A model generated the notes under the pieces. It was not told the DNA's origin. It saw only the letters and a list, made by a program, of their open reading frames with translations, and searched no databases. 64,000 nt of DNA from the NCBI RefSeq assembly GCF_950023065.1, contig NC_088679.1:45322001-45386000 (forward strand). Direction: 5' to 3'. Positions 14,191-26,045 of this stretch are shown here, in pieces (the stretch's first letter is position 1; each line of letters opens with the position of its first letter). The position numbers were made by a program, and so were the translations under genes. The stretch comes from Planococcus citri (lineage: Eukaryota > Arthropoda > Insecta > Hemiptera > Pseudococcidae).

Positions 14191-14726
14191 CTCACAACGT
14201 GTAATTTTAACCCGATATTACCTAAAAAAATTTTCAAATTGGTTTGTAATTGGAAGGTCAATTTTCAGTCTATGGCTAATCAGTAAACTTCTACGAAACA
14301 GATAATATGTATTAATGGACTCGTACTGTACATGTGTATTATGATTTTCATTTCTTCTCTCAGTTGAGCAATTGAAATCAACCATATTAAATTTTTTATC
14401 GTTCAAGTTTCGCTGGTATATGAGATTTTTATTCGTGGATTTTTAATGGCGATTAAAAAGATACGAGCAGTTTTTATTTCAATTCGAAAATGTGATAAGA
14501 TATCGTAGTACCCAAAACAAACTGAATACTTAATTAAATACAGATGCAATGGTATGAAAGCGAATGTAATCTGTTTCATTATTCGTTAGTACCGAATTCT
14601 AGCACAAAACTCAAAACTATTCATTGCAATCGCACTTACGATGACAGTTGGGTACGAAATTTAAGTAGCCTACTTACTTACCTACTGTATTAGGGCGGAT
14701 CGTGGAAAAAAAATGTTAGGAGGATT

Positions 14727-15660
14727 TTGACCAAACTCTGGAGCTGCCTTTGGAGAGATGATACGAAAACTTCCGGGCCCCGTGACCAAAATTTCAGCTT
14801 TTCGATTTTCGTCAAATTTTTGGAAATTCAAAATTACTCAATAACCATTTTCGGCAAATTATGCTTTTTTGAAAAAGTGAATATCTACATAAAGAATGAC
14901 GAAATTTGTGCTAATAGTCAAAGTCACTCCTTCGAACGGAATTTTACCATTTCCGGTTATTCCGGAGCCTCCAGCGTGATTTTTGTTCTCTCCAGAAAGT
15001 TGAAATTTCTCTGGAAAGCGTGAAAATGAATTTGTGCAGCTAAAAATGAAGAGTGGCTTCGACTTATAAAACGAATTTATTTCCATTTGGCTCAATTTCC
15101 ATAGATGAACACCTCAAGTGCATTTTTTTACCAAATAGTTTACAAGGAAAAAATTCAAAAAATCTAAAATTTTCTGTTCATGGGGAATTTCAAAAATGTG
15201 CAAGAATGGGTTTGTCTCGTACGAAACCAATCCCTCAAATCCGAATTCCATCACTTTCCCAAAACTTAAATTTCTTCAGAAACCATGGAAATTAATTTGG
15301 GCAACTAAAAGTTGAGTTATGGCTCATTTTCGAACTACTATACTTGACGATTTTGTAAACATTATAGCCAGATTTCAAGGCGGACATCTCAAGTGCGTTG
15401 TTCTGATCAAAAAAAAAAAAAAATGATAAATTCAAAAAATCAAAAATTTCCTGTTGATGGAAATTTTTTTGAAATTTGCACGAATGGCTTTGCATTGTCT
15501 AAAACCACCCCCTTCCCTCGCCATCTACCCAAATATCACAGTTTCGAGTTATTCTGCAGCCTTCTGCGCGACTGTATATTTATCCAGAATCTTGACATTT
15601 TTCCAGAAAGCGTGGAAATTTTGGGCAGCTAAAAATTGAGTTGTGGCTTTTCTAAACCCA
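14727..15660. repeat. Tandem block of a dispersed repeat family (about three degenerate units)
   Basis: Three units follow one another, recognised by the phrase AATT(T)GGGCA(G/A)CTAAAA near 15,029, 15,295 and 15,628. Between them the order repeats: a phrase like CACCTCAAGTGC (15,109 and 15,387), then ATTCAAAAAATC-AAAATTTCCTG (15,155 and 15,430), then GGAATTT-AAAATGTGCA-GAATGG (15,183 and 15,460). The units differ in length, with spacing of roughly 265 and 333 bases. Open frames across the block are repeat-derived. Looser relatives lie near 34.3, 38.6, 42.1 and 45.5 kb. Confidence 0.65.
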
Positions 15661-16797
15661 TTCATTGACCCGAATATTTTTATAACTGGAATCAGAGTTT
15701 TGACCGGATTAGATCATGTGTAAGATCTGATCAGACTCAAATCATTTTCTCCTTTGAGGTACCTGTTCCAGTTCCCCATGCAATTCCTCTACTGCAATCT
15801 CAAATTGAGGGGGTTACAATTCTTTACAGTTCCTAAGTATGACAGATTACAACTACTCACCTGTGAGAGGATTTCTCTACATTATTTTTCACTCAAGAAG
15901 CTTCAAGTTTATAGAAAGGGGGGCAAAAAAATCATACAAAATTGAAATTATGAATGAGTAGGTAATAGGTATCAATGTGTAAGTACAAGAAATTGAAAAT
16001 GCTACAAATCGAACCACACAGTTTACAGCAGAAAATGTCTCTACAAATGAAACACATTTGCAATTAAAAGGAAAGCATCTACATTTCTACAACTAAAACA
16101 AAACAAGTCTATGGTACACGACGGAGACAAACAATCCATGTAAAAATAGTAATCTATCGCATTGCCCGACGAATAACAAATTGCAATGATAAACGATATT
16201 ATATTGCAAAACAGCCCAAGTAATGATATGATAAAAAAGATACCTGATCGCGTCATTACTCTGTCAGCCTTGACTTACTCGTACAACCAACAGGTACTGT
16301 CATAAAATCTGTGGTACTGGTATTGAGTAAATGAAAAAGAATTTCTCGGTATCGATGCTCGCCACAATTATCATCACTCTTGTCGCATAACGTCAAAACG
16401 AATTCCAACACATCATATCCAGCAACCCAACCTTAAGGTTTTTCTTTTATTATTTCGATGTCAAAGTGTACATACGCACTATACACAGTGACTGGGTGTG
16501 CGACTGCGACTGAGCGTACATAGGGCACGATACAATGTTAGGTACACGAACGGTAATTTTTCAAAGCTTTTTATTCTACTGACACCATGTAGTACAACAA
16601 ACGTGCCATTTTTACAACCTGGAATGGATGTTCGAATAGGAGCAGAGAGAGGTTCAAAACTTTTCATAGTCATAATATCACGGTACAATAGCTACAGCGT
16701 GCTCAGAATCAGAAACATTGAGCACATCAAACCAAAATTAGACGAATTTATAAGAGAAAACAACTGAAGCAAGATTAATGAAAATTGGTTCCATTTC

Positions 16798-17059
16798 CAG
16801 CACCATGCTGAATAGTCGTCCTATGATAATCCCTCCTTTTTCTCAGCTTGAGAAAAGAAAACAATTTGATGAAACGATCCTCAACATTTCAATTTTTCTG
16901 CGACTTATAACCTTGGCTGACACATACCAAAGTTGTAGCGAATTTGATCGCAGTAGAAACTTTTCAATTAGGCTTGTGTGTGGCAATGGAAAAATGTATC
17001 CACTTATAATATCCAACTTTCAACAATACAATTGCTTGTTGGAGAAAAATCACAATAAT
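16798..17059 (+). CDS. Candidate exon, unknown product
   Basis: A good acceptor (GGTTCCATTTCCAG, ending about 16,800) precedes a frame opening CACC-ATG that stays open for 86 codons to a donor-like AATAGG|GTAAAG near 17,060; without splicing it stops at 17,077. The translation has a natural mix of residues: PPFSQLEKRKQFDE near the start, a hydrophobic stretch ILNISIFLRLITLA, and five cysteines overall. I do not recognise a family. The length alone is not beyond chance, so the call rests on the paired splice signals and composition. A separate frame just upstream (16,498-16,767, another phase) could be unrelated. Confidence 0.25.
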
Positions 17060-18734
17060 AGGGTAAAGGGCGTTTGATAATAATGTAAAATAAATCATTA
17101 CGTAGTAATAAATTATTGTTGAACAAATCTGCTGTCGTACTGTAACACACCTATTGGCCTATATGCATGCACTGGCACCTTGTATAGCACTTATCCTGAT
17201 AATGCGAGCGGATTTTTATCGCGATTGTGCGACTTCATGGCAATTCGTAGGCGACACAAGAATATCCGACGACATACATGTGAATGATATTTTCTAACAT
17301 TTCCAATGTTTTCATATTTAAATTTAAAACTACCTAGGTAGATAGGTACATATACCTATATTCTTTCTATACAGAACAAAAAATAATCACAAAATTATTA
17401 CGACAGTAAACCTACAACATTGTAATCATTCAAAAAAGGAGAAAAATGTCAACGTTCCTATATTGGGCATGCACGATTATCCAACACTCATACACTAAAA
17501 ACGATGATGGGTGAAACCTCTAGTTTATCATCCAGGTATTCGAGTGGAGAAAAAAGATAAGGAAAGCTATGTAAAACTCCTAGTCTTTTAATCACTTTAC
17601 ACCTAGCGTATCATCCTAATTAAGTAAATTATCAGCGAAACAACGATGAACCTGGTCACGGTTTGTTGGACTTGGTGGTCAGACTGCTGCTGCCAGTTAA
17701 CGTTAAAACGAGTATTAACGCAAATAATGACCGAAGCTATTGTTATTCATTCAGGAAGTTGTCGCTAAAAACTAGCATGTGTGTTTGAAATTTTCTCGAT
17801 ACCGCAAAAGCGCTCATATACGGTTACGGAAGACCACATATACTAAAAATGCTGACCTTCTGTCAAGGTTAGATGAGGTACTTTTTAGACGGCGTGCTGC
17901 ACCGGGCGGCGTGGCGACCGGACACTCGACACCTACTTGCGCAGCTGATTAAAAAGTATGCTATGTACCGATAGGTAACTGATTTAATCGAGTTATATAA
18001 TTCTTACAACACAATTACTCCTTTTTATTTTTACATTCGTCTTAAGCCTATCCTACTACATTATGATGAAACTCCTTCATTTCATTAGGAGAAAAATGTA
18101 AAGGTACACGCCTAGTTAGACATTGTATTTGGCGACTTTGTTCAAACCATAGGTCTAGCTGAATCTTTGCTGTGAACTTCATCAGATGAATGAATCGTTG
18201 CATTTCTTAGATTACTTATTATTAATGTTGGAATCGCTTTGCTTTAACAATCAGGTCTCAAGTTTACAATTATAATGACTATGCGATGCGAGTGTAAGAG
18301 GAATATGCGTACGACTGCATTAACTAAGCACGCAGAGGTGTATTATTACACTCGTCTTCTTTTTCCAATATACCTATAGACCTACGTAAGAAATAAAAAT
18401 ACACTTAATAACTTATTCAGAAATAATTGAAAACATAAATAAGTATCTTGTTGATTAAATTGATGAGTTTCATATTCCATATCTTCTCAACTGCATAACT
18501 CCATGTAATATACCTAGTAGAAAAAAAGAGGACTTCAGACTTTTCACACCAAAAAAGGACCAAAAAGGACCTCAATACTACTGATTTATTCAACTTACTA
18601 TATCAAGTAATCATTTTAGAAATTTTTATGCCAAATTGTAAATTGTAATTGAGCAATGAATCTACAACTTGAAAAAAGGTTGATATTATGAGCAAATTTT
18701 TTGTTTCATTAAAATACATTTTTCATAATGTGAG
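17060..18734. other. Non-coding stretch with a small GC-rich patch
   Basis: No supportable gene. A short GC-rich patch (GACGGCGTGCTGCACCGGGCG, about 17,889-17,909, continuing GCGTGGCGACCGGACACTCG) interrupts AT-rich text and may be a regulatory or promoter fragment. Confidence 0.4.
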
Positions 18735-19350
18735 ATTAAAATTGGCCCGAGTGAAGCAAATGAAAAAATCTTAAAACCTTTAATTAATTCATGAGGTAAT
18801 AATTTGAATTTGAGAAAAAGAAAGCTAATAGGACCAAGTGAGATAAGGGCGAAAGCTCTGGAAATTTCATGCGAAAAAGTTGGAAAAAAAGGATTATTTT
18901 TGATGGTTGAAGTAGATTTTTCTGGATTCATTATTGATTGGAAACTTTTTTTGAAAATTTCAATTCCATTGCAGAAAAGGAAAGTAAAGTGGCATTGGAG
19001 AAACGAGGGGGAAAGTTTTGCAAATTTTCCAATCCAACAGGAAAAAAATGAGTTAATTTAATTTTTCTGAATTTGATATTTTTTAGATTTTAATAAGTAC
19101 CTATGTGCTTTAACTTCTCAGAAATTTAAATTTTAGACAGGGACTGCAAATCGGCCCAACCAAACAGAGCGCAAAACCGTTCAAAAGTTCATAATTGAAG
19201 AAGTAGAATAATATCATTTTAGGTATGTCAATTTTTTACCCGCACAAGGAAAAAAAATCGCGAAGGCGAAAACTTTTGAAAATTTGTGGTTCAAGAAGTG
19301 GAAGGAAATTTTTTTATTCGACAAGAAATTCCAATTCAACCGACGCGACG
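18735..19350. repeat. Degenerate tandem repeat array (GGCCCGAGTGAAGC type)
   Basis: The theme 'GGCCCGAG(T)GAAGC... GCGAAAGCTTTTGAAAATTTC' recurs with heavy divergence near 18,745, 18,830-18,870, 18,995-19,030, 19,150-19,185 and 19,255-19,300. The units are related but spaced irregularly (roughly 85-160 bases). Open frames of 64-85 codons on both strands within the block follow from the purine-rich repeat and are not evidence for genes. Confidence 0.5.
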
Positions 19351-21129
19351 TTCGTTCCGAGTTACATTTTTGATATTTAAGGAAATTAACGACTCGAGTT
19401 GAGAACAATCATGAATACAGTTTTCAATTTAAAAGATCCAGAAATTATTTGTAAAAAGTACAGGAAATTTTCAAGTCATAATTTCTTTTCATGTCGTTTT
19501 CACTTAGAATCGTGAAAATAGAAACGAATTACGTCGTTCTTATTTTTGGGTTGAAATGAAAAAATCTAAATGAACAGTCAACAAAGAGTCGGAAACAGAA
19601 ATTTTCCAACTTGATCACAATTTTTTTCTACTTTTAAATAAGGACTTGAAAAGAACTCTCAATGAAGGGCCATTTGAGATGCCTGCAATCTTCCCCTCAA
19701 ACTCAATCCACAACTTTCATTCCACTTGAGAATTTTGATAGGAGAAAGTTGGATCATTTCACATTCAATTTTATTATTATCTTCTCTCACCCCTTCAAAA
19801 ACTCAAAAATTTCACCCTCTCCCTAAAACACAATCTCACATCATCGTCGTATGTGAATAAAGAAAGGTAACAAAACGTGCACACTCCTTAACCACACCAA
19901 ATGGGAAAATTTTCTTTTCACGAGAGTTTCGCGAATACGAGAATAACTATACCTACAATTTAGAGAATACAAATTAATTAACCCAAAACGAATTCCCCAA
20001 TATCGGTAATTATATTTCTCTTTCTTCAGTTCCGTTGAGTTGATTCTATTCGCTTATTAGAAAACAAGAAGCATAGGTATGGCCTACGTATTCATCGAAA
20101 ACACACCTTAGTTTAGTATATAGAAAGGGTCTAGGTACTCGTATGGTACAAATACCCGATTTTATCAAATTAGATAGACACAGTTGAAAAAAACACAACA
20201 AATTTTCACCATAATATAGGTCACCTGTCATTTACTATATTTTACCGATGATTTATTCAACTTTAATCTTTTTTTTTTCGTGGACGATCGGTTGTTCTCT
20301 TTCTTTTCCTTCGTTAAACTTGCCTATACATATTTTTATTAAATTGAATTACTACATTTTCTAACCAAATAGCGGAAAAGAAATTTATCTATAGACGATT
20401 GACTTGCCCTAAAACTAATTCTTCCCTCATAATGGGGTCACTTATTAAAAATAATTTTCAAAAATACAATCGCAAGGTTACTACTTTTTATCATCGTACT
20501 GTATCAGTATAAGATAACACATTATCGAAAAAATCGCGACCTTTACACCACATACATTCATAAATAATACGTTTTACAGCGCGTAAGGTACTATAATTTC
20601 AACACCGCGACGTTGATACTGTACAATAAAAGTTTACAAATTAAACGTATCGAAATTTTCATATCTTTATACGTATTGAACCGGTCCGTTGTCGTTGTAT
20701 GTACAAGCAAATCTGGCATAATTTCAAAATGTCAACACTCCTAAATAGGCCATTCTGGCAGGAATAAATTTGTCCATTAATCTCGAAAGTACTCACGCTA
20801 TCGTAAAGTCATACTACACATACATGCTGTGCCTCTACATACCTATACCTATCTACCTATCACATAAAAGCACATGTTCTTTAAACTATTCAAGGTGAAT
20901 CCACAACAACCAAGGTAACACTGCCGCAGATTTGGCGGGATACACATAAAAGGGCAGTGTCCATTGTTTGCAAATAAAATAATACCAACGATATGTGTAG
21001 GTATGCGTTATATACGTACTCGTACAGCACATAGTACACAGTACACACACATATACGTTATTCTTCTCGGTACATCGTAGGTAGCTTGATCGTACATCTA
21101 CCGCTAACCGAATGCAGAGTATGACTCAC

Positions 21130-21294
21130 ACAGTTCATGACATGCAGCAGAGCCAGAGAACCGACCATAGGCACATAAGGTGGATACAAAACTGATGATA
21201 GTAAAGTAACCAAAACTAAAACTCCTCGACGTCTTACTGGTTCAACATCAGCACCTGTTTTTGTTGGTTCAACAATAGCCTTCTGTCTTTTAGC
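21130..21294 (-). CDS. Candidate internal exon encoding a basic linker and membrane segment
   Basis: Read on the minus strand, a pyrimidine-rich acceptor (CCCTCTTTGTGTGGTGAG) is followed by 55 in-phase codons and a consensus donor, GTGAGT, right after a Cys codon; both borders are phase 0. Residues 1-23 are polar and basic (AKRQKAIVEP near the start, RRR at 21-23). Residues 24-55 are strongly hydrophobic with a central YPPY turn, so either one long membrane span or a short hairpin, with the arginines on the cytosolic side by the positive-inside rule. The frame has no ATG, as expected for an internal exon. A more distal acceptor (TACCAG at 21,317) would add a few residues. Family not recognised. 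It may belong to the same minus-strand gene as the 38-41 kb exons (all phase 0) or to another gene. Confidence 0.45.
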
Positions 21295-22638
21295 CTCACC
21301 ACACAAAGAGGGAAAACTGGTACCTATACCTACCAAGCAAGCACACAACGTGTAGTACCTGTGTTTCCATACCTGTTCAACAATTCAAACTACGAGATCA
21401 TCATAGATCGTATACATCTATCGCGTACTTTTCCGGCGAGTCAAATATATGTAACCAACCAACGGATATTCCATAAACCTACAGATTACATAGTACCTAC
21501 ATATAGGTACCTACATACATAAGTTATCAGTTATCACAATACAAAATGCATTCGTATAGCTTTCAGTCTCGTACATAGTTCGAATGTGATCTCATCATTA
21601 AGGTTATCTCATGCTCATAGAGTTGGAGATCATTACCGGTGGGCGATGATGTAATTTAATGTATCAGATAGAAAAAATTCTGAATTTTTACCTCATCGAA
21701 TGGAAAATTAATTGTCATCGTAAAAAATGAGAGGGTTTCGACCATATGCGTGATAACTACGTACGAATATAACGTCTAGAATGTCATATGCTGGCAGTGG
21801 CAAACTAATGGAGCAGCACACATTATGTATTCGTATTGATATTTCCATCATTTAAACTACAATACTGTACCTTTGTTCAGTATGATATAATAAGAAGACA
21901 CAAAAATACTCGATTCATCACCGAACAATACCCGTTATCAATTAATATACAAAGTACGTCGTAGTAAACTTACTGATAATGGTTCAATAATATCGCATTA
22001 CTCAGGGATAAAGTAAACTTCCAAGTTGGATGAGAATACCTATATCTATAATATGTTCTCAACTCAATGAAAATGAACAACCACGTTCGTAGTAAGATGG
22101 GACAGACTCATAATACAACTGAACCTTGAGACGAGCTAATATATATAAAAAGGGATACTGGTGTGGTCTCTGCCAGCATAATACGTATAAATCTTACCTC
22201 AGTATTTTGCAATCAACAGAGGAACCGCCGAGAAAACAAGAGAATCCGTCCCCTGGTTACAAGAATACAAGCTCAAGACCACGACGCATAAGACAACACA
22301 ATTACTTCTTAAATAATCACGGAGCAGTACATAAGTTTTATCTGCTAGTTTACTATACAAGCTGCTCTGTATTGTTCTTTTAATCACGTTTAAAATATTT
22401 TTACCACCGTGGATTGCTAGATGTAAGACAATGGTGGAACATCTTGCCCATTTGCACGGATGAGGGGATCATGCATATGAGGATTCATAAATTTGTACAG
22501 GCAAGAGATCTTTAGATGTGGATTTCCAGAAGCTGAAGTTCATTGATTTTCAAAATGACTTTCGGCCTTTCGCCTTACAGAATGAGATAGAAACAAATAT
22601 AATTTAATTATCTGGTTGAAGATTTTCCTCTTCTTGCA

Positions 22639-22855
22639 GCTCCTTCCATATTGCATTGTCCCAAGACTGTCCTCATCGCCTTTACAACTCTTGTGGCATG
22701 GACGAAACATTGAGCTTTATATGTTTGGCCAACGACCACCGTTGATAGCTTTTTGGAGGCGTTCCACGTTGGGAGTTCAGGATACAGGAGAAGTACTCGC
22801 AATAGCCATCTCCAATACCACTCGTTCGGAAATAGGCACATTGAACTTCCTTTAA
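22639..22855 (+). other. GC-richer island, possible terminal exon or transposon relic
   Basis: An excellent acceptor (TTTTCCTCTTCTTGCAG, ending near 22,640) leads straight into about 70 open codons that end at TAA (22,855); the frame includes FGQRPPLIAFWRRSTLG and ISNTTRSEIGTLNFL. The stretch is richer in GC than its flanks. That also keeps two minus-strand frames open (22,608-22,841 and 22,682-22,909), so coding strand is not decided by openness. I recognise no domain. A last exon on the plus strand and a decayed coding piece of a retroelement fit equally well. Confidence 0.25.
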
Positions 22856-23387
22856 TAGGTAATTCCTTCCAAATAAGTCAACTACATAGTACCTCAAATT
22901 ATTGAGCAACTTTTATAAACGGGACATCCATCAGCGTGAGTTTTGTTTACTTTCAATGATATCATATTTCTTGCTCAAATAAAGCACACAAAGTTAACTT
23001 TTCACCAAGTACAAACACACCGACAAAATAATTGTCCCACAATCCCACAGTTATAATAATTTTGTCAATTGGAAGAATACCTACTGAGAATGAACACACT
23101 GAAAATACACTTTATAACCCTTTTACACAGTTTAATTTATTCGTCATCGAGTACACTCATTGAAACCTCAATTCGTTGAACTGTTACAAGAGAGAATAAC
23201 AAAACCGCATCACATGTAACAAAATGCATGCCTTCATCATTGCAATTATGCACCTGTTCCCATACATAATTAACGCATAATTCGTTAACATGTGTTTAGC
23301 CGACAGTCTTCCATGGTTTTCTTTTTCAAGAAGAAAATCTCGAGTTCGAATTTACCGTATCTTCTAATAATTTCAAATAAATACAAC

Positions 23388-23417
23388 AGAGGGAGAGAGA
23401 AAAAGAGAGAGAGAAAA
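23388..23417. repeat. Purine-rich (GA)n simple repeat
   Basis: An imperfect run of GA dinucleotides and short A tracts. The 109-codon minus-strand frame overlapping it (23,285-23,614) reads almost only as hydrophobic, Phe- and Leu-rich residues because of the CT-rich complement. Confidence 0.8.
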
Positions 23418-24661
23418 CAGCTAAAAAATATTACGCTCGTTATGAAGAATACAACATGGCAAGTATACTCGTACAATACAAACAAATCGTAGAAGAATAA
23501 ACTAGTTTCGTGAGAGAGATACTGTGCTAAACATTTGTATGTGTAGTATACATAACTTAGCGAGTCTTTTTGTTCAATTAACAGATTCATGACGAACAGC
23601 CGCACGATTTTCAATATCGCTTAACAAGTTACTAATTAAGACGATGAATTTTCAACCTTCTTATGTACAAACATAACAAATTCCAAAAAACTATCGCTAC
23701 ATATGTGTGTTATTATTTCTTTCGGGTGTGTAGTTGATTATGGACAAGAATACTAAGAGAAAAACTGTTCAACTACAAATCGAGAATACTAACAAATTCT
23801 TACACGAATTCAACTCGAAAAGATGGAGATTCTTCGGATAAAATAATCTCTAGTCGAGTGCCAGGCATCTTGGCTGCCGCCATACAGCGCACAGTGAACT
23901 TTGAATTAAAGAATTACAAATGTTCGGACCAATAAATCTTGTATTACGAGTGTCTGTCCATTAACCACAAGTTATGTCTTGGTATGAAATGCTCTTTTTT
24001 GACCGATTTTCAGAAAGAGGAAAGAAAAAAAGAGCGATTTAATGGGGTTTCAGTTGATTTCACTGATTTCTCACTCGGTATCGATGCATGATTTTTCACT
24101 ATAAACCTAGATGAAAACTGTAAAAGCGTAAGCAGAACTAGATTTTCTAATTTGATGATCAATTTTTCAAACATTAGTAGAATGAACTGTCTCACGCACC
24201 TTCTTGCCAGCTGTCACTCAATTGGCGTCGAATGCTCACTGTCTTTAAAATTTCGAATTTCAGTCAGCTTGTAGCTGGCAGAACCTTGATAAATACATAC
24301 CATATCTACATACAAATATTGAGATATCCCCTGTATTATGCCTTCCTCTCAAAACAAAAACAAACTGACCAGGTACCTATTTTAGAGGTTCCAATAATTT
24401 TTCATCCTTAAGGTACAAAAAAATGAAAATTTGGGTTCATATGAAGGGTTTAGAAGATCAAGAAATTCAAAGCAACACTTCACTAACACTTGGATCACAG
24501 GTTTGAACATAAAAATATTACCAAGTTTTATTTTGACTGATTCTGGTTTCAGAGTTTCTTTTAGCACAAATCTTAGTATCAATAATTGTTTTGTTCTTCT
24601 TTATGGTATTGTAATTTCAATCATGGACTAAGAAAAAGAAAGAATTCACAAGGGAAAGTGA

Positions 24662-24790
24662 TTGGATCTGATCAGACCTGGTTGATTCTGATTTCTAATT
24701 GGATCATATCAGATTCGCACATCTCTGGATTCGTCCTGATCAAGTTCTAATCAGAATAGATCTGTTCAAACCTAATCAAATCCAATTTTT
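24662..24790. repeat. Degenerate array of GATCTGATCAGA-like units
   Basis: GATCTGATCAGACC at about 24,665 is followed by looser variants (GATTCTGATTTC, GGATCATATCAGATT, CCTGATCAAGTTCTAATCAGA, AGATCTGTTCAAACC) up to the edge of the MITE that starts at 24,800. A single related string, GATCTGATCAGACTC, lies at about 15,726. The unit is itself nearly palindromic (TCTGATCAGA). Confidence 0.55.
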
Positions 24791-25096
24791 CCTGGAATAC
24801 AGGGTGCGCAAAAATATTGTGAACACGAAAGACATTTTTTAAATTAAAAATGTAGGTTGGCAACGTGAAATACAGTAGCGTGCAAATTAGTTTGGGACAG
24901 CAGCAAAATCACAACATTACACCATTTTTCAACAGCTCGCTACAACAATACTGCTAACAATTTTGAAAAAAAAATTACAGGGGGTGAAAGCCCTATCCTT
25001 TACGAAAATTTTGATGTGTTAGAACCAAAAAAAATAAGTTTCTATAAGCTCATAAAAGCTCACTGAAATAAAAATCAGAAAATTTTCAGTCTTTTA

Positions 25097-25255
25097 GTTT
25101 TCCGCATTTACCGGACGAACCGTATGTCGTAGCAAAAATCTGATGACATTACGCTGAAAGAGAATTAAATTCTCTACAATTTCGTTACTATGAAATTTTC
25201 GTAGGACGCTCGGTTTCCAATCTGCACGCCTTCAAAGTTTGAGTAAAAAACCGTT
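25097..25255 (-). repeat. Palindrome-centred module, copy A
   Basis: This module of about 150 bases contains the 17-bp palindrome AGAGAATTAAATTCTCT at 25,159-25,175, flanked by 'GGACGAACCGTATGTCG' on one side and 'GTAGGACGCTCGGTTTC' on the other. Read on the minus strand it gives a short frame (RRADWKPSVLRKF, then NEIVENLILF, IRFLL and NAEN before TAA) matching the other copies. Confidence 0.8.
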
Positions 25256-25302
25256 GCTGCAACTTTTTTTTTCCAGAAAAACCAACGTTTGCACGCTACT
25301 GT

Positions 25303-25480
25303 AGTTTTTCGCATTTATCGAACAAACCGTACGTCCTAGCAAAAATCTGATGGGATTATGCTGAAAGAGAATTAAATTCTCTACAATTTCGTTAACATGA
25401 AATTCTTGTAGGACGCTCTGTTTCAAAACTGCACGTCTTTGAAGTTTTAGTTTTAAAAAGTTGGTTTTTTTACTAAAAAA
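25303..25480 (-). repeat. Palindrome-centred module, copy B
   Basis: The central copy of the module, in the same orientation as copy A; its palindrome is at 25,366-25,382. It differs from A by scattered substitutions, so it is an older or independently acquired copy. On the minus strand its frame (VLKQSVLQEFHVNEIVENL..., then SINAKN) has no stop at the position conserved in the other copies and runs on through the embedded terminus. Confidence 0.8.
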
Positions 25481-25489
25481 AAGTTGCAG

Positions 25490-25655
25490 CAACGTTTTTT
25501 ACTCAAACTTTAAAGGTGTACAGTTTTGAAACCGAGCGTCCTACGAAAATTTCATAGAAACGAAATTGTAGAGAATTTAATTCTCTTTCAGCGTAATGTC
25601 ATCAGATTTTTGCTACGACATACGGTTCGTCCGGTAAATGCGGAAAACTAAAAGA
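25490..25655 (+). repeat. Palindrome-centred module, copy C (inverted)
   Basis: Part of the right arm and the inverted counterpart of copy A; the palindrome is at 25,570-25,586. The equivalent frame is read on the plus strand and ends with the same NAEN-stop. One difference from A lies just before the conserved peptide (HRNEIV here, HSNEIV in A). Confidence 0.8.
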
Positions 25656-26045
25656 CTGAAAATTTTCTGATTTTTATTTCAGTGAGCTTTTATGAGCTTA
25701 TAGAAACTTATTTTTTTTGGTTCTAACACATCAAAATTTTCGTAAAGGATAGGGCTTTCACCCCCTGTAATTTTTTTTTCAAAATTGTTAGCGGTATTGT
25801 TGTAGCGAGCTGTTGAAAAATGGTGTAATGTTGTGATTTTGCTGCTGTCCCAAACTAATTTGCACGCTACTGTAGATGTACACGATTGGTGGAATCTTAT
25901 CACCTCAGTCCAACAACCAATCATGTGCTATCATTATTATCATTCACTGTGATCAAATGAAACATTTGGCAGGAAACTTTTTTAGGGGTACCTACATGAT
26001 ATTTCTGCGCACCCTGTAGAATTAAAATAGGTACTAATTTTACTA

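Larger units (their letters stand above)
24873..25872. mobile_element. 1000-bp fold-back element (Tc1/mariner-like ends), nested
   Basis: The element begins CAGTAGCGTGCAAATTAG and ends with its exact complement. It is flanked by TA (24,871-24,872 and 25,873-25,874), and the sister MITE at 26,046 shows the empty site with a single TA. The two arms are nearly identical inverted repeats of about 400 bases (24,873 to about 25,285, and about 25,468 to 25,872); an early difference is TACTGC against TACCGC. The centre holds a third, directly oriented copy of an inner module plus an internal copy of the terminal sequence (GCACGCTACTG ending at 25,301 and followed by TA). The end motif TTTGGGACAG recalls Tc1-family termini. 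There is no transposase gene. The single-stranded form would make a very long hairpin. Confidence 0.9.
24800..26016. mobile_element. TA-flanked MITE interrupted by a second element
   Basis: The outer ends are CAGGGTGCGCA at 24,800 and TGCGCACCCTG ending at 26,016, flanked by TA on both sides (24,798-24,799 and 26,017-26,018), the hallmark of Tc1/mariner-type insertion. Without the 1000-bp insert and its duplicated TA, about 215 bases remain and align along their length with the intact copy at 26,046-26,258, sharing for example GGTTGGCAA-GTGAAATA, the phrase CCAACAACCAATCATGTGC and a TATCATTATTATCATTCACTG phrase. It has no coding capacity and must have been moved by a transposase encoded elsewhere. 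Confidence 0.85.
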
